From Candidatus Aerophobota bacterium (GTDB taxonomy: Bacteria; Aerophobota; Aerophobia; Aerophobales; B3-G15), in assembly GCA_003648845.1 (NCBI GenBank), contig QMQA01000081.1, positions 1-6,085 of the forward strand: a stretch of DNA of 6,085 bases, given 5' to 3'. Position numbers and translations under genes: made by a program. The notes under the pieces were generated by a model. It ran no database searches. It was given only the letters and a program-made list of their open reading frames with translations, and was not told where the DNA came from. How positions within the stretch are numbered: position 1 is the stretch's first letter; every line of letters begins with the position of its first letter. Positions 5,437-6,085 of this stretch are shown here, one piece after another.

Positions 5437-6085
5437 TTAAGGGAATATCCTCTCACCACTTAAAGGATCAAAAATTACCGCTTTATCCAAGGAAAAACAT
5501 AAGGGTAACAAATCGCCTTCTCCTAATCTTAAAAATGGATCCAGGGCTGCAACAAGAGTCTGGTTTCCCACCACAAGATAAACCAGAAGGCGGGAAAGAG
5601 TCATCCCTGTGGAAAGAACCCTTCCTCTCAGATAACACATAAGGGAAGATCTGCCACCCCGGTCTTTCAACTTAATGTTTTCAGGACGGATTCCCAGAAG
5701 TAATTTCTTCCAGAGATATCCTTTTTCCTTTAAAATCTCGAATTTTTTTCTGGGCAGATCAATACGAAGAGGCGGGTCAATTAAATAAAGTCCGCTCTTG
5801 TTCTCTTTCAGAATTAACTGGAGAAGATTCATAGGAGGGTCTCCCAGAAAGGTAGCTACAAACCGATTAATGGGACGATTATATACCTCCTCAAAGCTAC
5901 CTACCTGTTCTAATCTTCCTTCTCTCATAATACCTACTCTCTTTGCTACAGAGGGAACCTCATGTTGGTCATGGGTAACATAAAGAGTGGTCCTCTTAAG
6001 GTTGGTAAGAAGCTCAGCTATCTCCAGTCGGATCCTGAGACTGGACTTTGGGTCCAGATTAGCCAGAGGCTCGTCCATTAGAAAA
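5437..6085 (-). CDS. ABC transporter ATP-binding protein, MalK/UgpC-like, partial (N-terminus beyond window)
   Basis: C-terminal part of an ATPase that powers an ABC importer, most likely for sugars or a related solute. The reading frame runs off the right edge, so Walker A, Q-loop and the LSGGQ signature are out of view, and the Met at 6076-6078 is internal (Walker B, FLMDEP). Counting from that Met: Walker B and D-loop MDEPLANLDP at 1-10, switch histidine in VTHDQ at 34-38, then GRLEQVGSFEEVYNRPINRFVATFLGDPPMN at 54-84, the stretch that closes the nucleotide-binding domain in the MalK/UgpC/PotA-type ATPases. The TOBE regulatory region follows, with LGIRPENIKL at 128-137 and the terminal FDPLSGERI. 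In place of the usual EAMTLADR after the switch His, it reads EVPSVAKR, a mild departure. The gene ends normally with TAA. No permease or binding-protein gene is in view, so the substrate is unknown. Confidence 0.9.
   Translation of the reverse strand, partial: FLMDEPLANLDPKSSLRIRLEIAELLTNLKRTTLYVTHDQHEVPSVAKRVGIMREGRLEQVGSFEEVYNRPINRFVATFLGDPPMNLLQLILKENKSGLYLIDPPLRIDLPRKKFEILKEKGYLWKKLLLGIRPENIKLKDRGGRSSLMCYLRGRVLSTGMTLSRLLVYLVVGNQTLVAALDPFLRLGEGDLLPLCFSLDKAVIFDPLSGERIFP

Noticed and set aside
1..6085. Mobile elements, CRISPR arrays, tRNA or rRNA genes, riboswitches, toxin-antitoxin or defence systems
   Set aside because: No transposase, integrase, regularly spaced repeats, tRNA-like cloverleaf or riboswitch-like conserved leader was recognised. 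All long frames are accounted for by housekeeping or transport families, so I do not claim a novel system.

Overview
This window carries eight protein-coding genes in an AT-rich, tightly packed bacterial layout, with short gaps, convergent pairs only 4 and 12 bases apart, and translationally coupled pairs. No RNA genes, insertion sequences, CRISPR arrays or phage genes were seen. Rubrerythrin points to an anaerobic or microaerophilic lifestyle. The tRNA T-loop enzymes TtuA, TtuB and TrmI are typical of thermophilic lineages such as Thermus, Thermotogota and Dictyoglomota. A thermophilic or thermophile-derived anaerobic bacterium is the best guess, but the phylum cannot be fixed from this sequence alone.

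Layout from left to right. (1) 43-1242 (+): a complete 12-helix major facilitator transporter, closest in appearance to the fosmidomycin-resistance-like group. (2) 1247-2032 (-): trmI, the tRNA m1A58 methyltransferase, convergent with the transporter. (3) 2033-2194: a divergent control region with candidate promoters in both directions, an imperfect inverted repeat over the trmI -35 element and a small terminator-like hairpin. (4) 2195-2383 and 2387-3328 (+): ttuB and ttuA, the sulfur-carrier protein and tRNA 2-thiolation enzyme, as a coupled two-gene operon. (5) 3341-3661 and 3658-4689 (-): cutA and rlmN, with cutA downstream of rlmN and overlapping it by four bases. (6) 4767-5342 (-): rubrerythrin, with its own strong sigma-70-type promoter. 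(7) 5437-6085 (-): the C-terminal part of a MalK/UgpC-like ABC transporter ATPase whose N-terminal part lies beyond the right edge.

The central trmI / ttuB-ttuA block is functionally coherent. TrmI makes m1A58 and TtuA/TtuB put sulfur on T54, two modifications of the tRNA T-loop that stack on each other and stabilise tRNA at high temperature. In Thermus, m1A58 is reported to promote thiolation at position 54. RlmN adds a further RNA modification (23S rRNA m2A2503, tRNA m2A37).

No wholly new system was found. The points most worth a second look are: an Arg replacing the central Gly of the GMGEP SAM-binding motif in RlmN; the divergent T-loop modification locus and its shared control region; and the C-terminal Gly-Gly codons of ttuB doubling as the ribosome binding site of ttuA.
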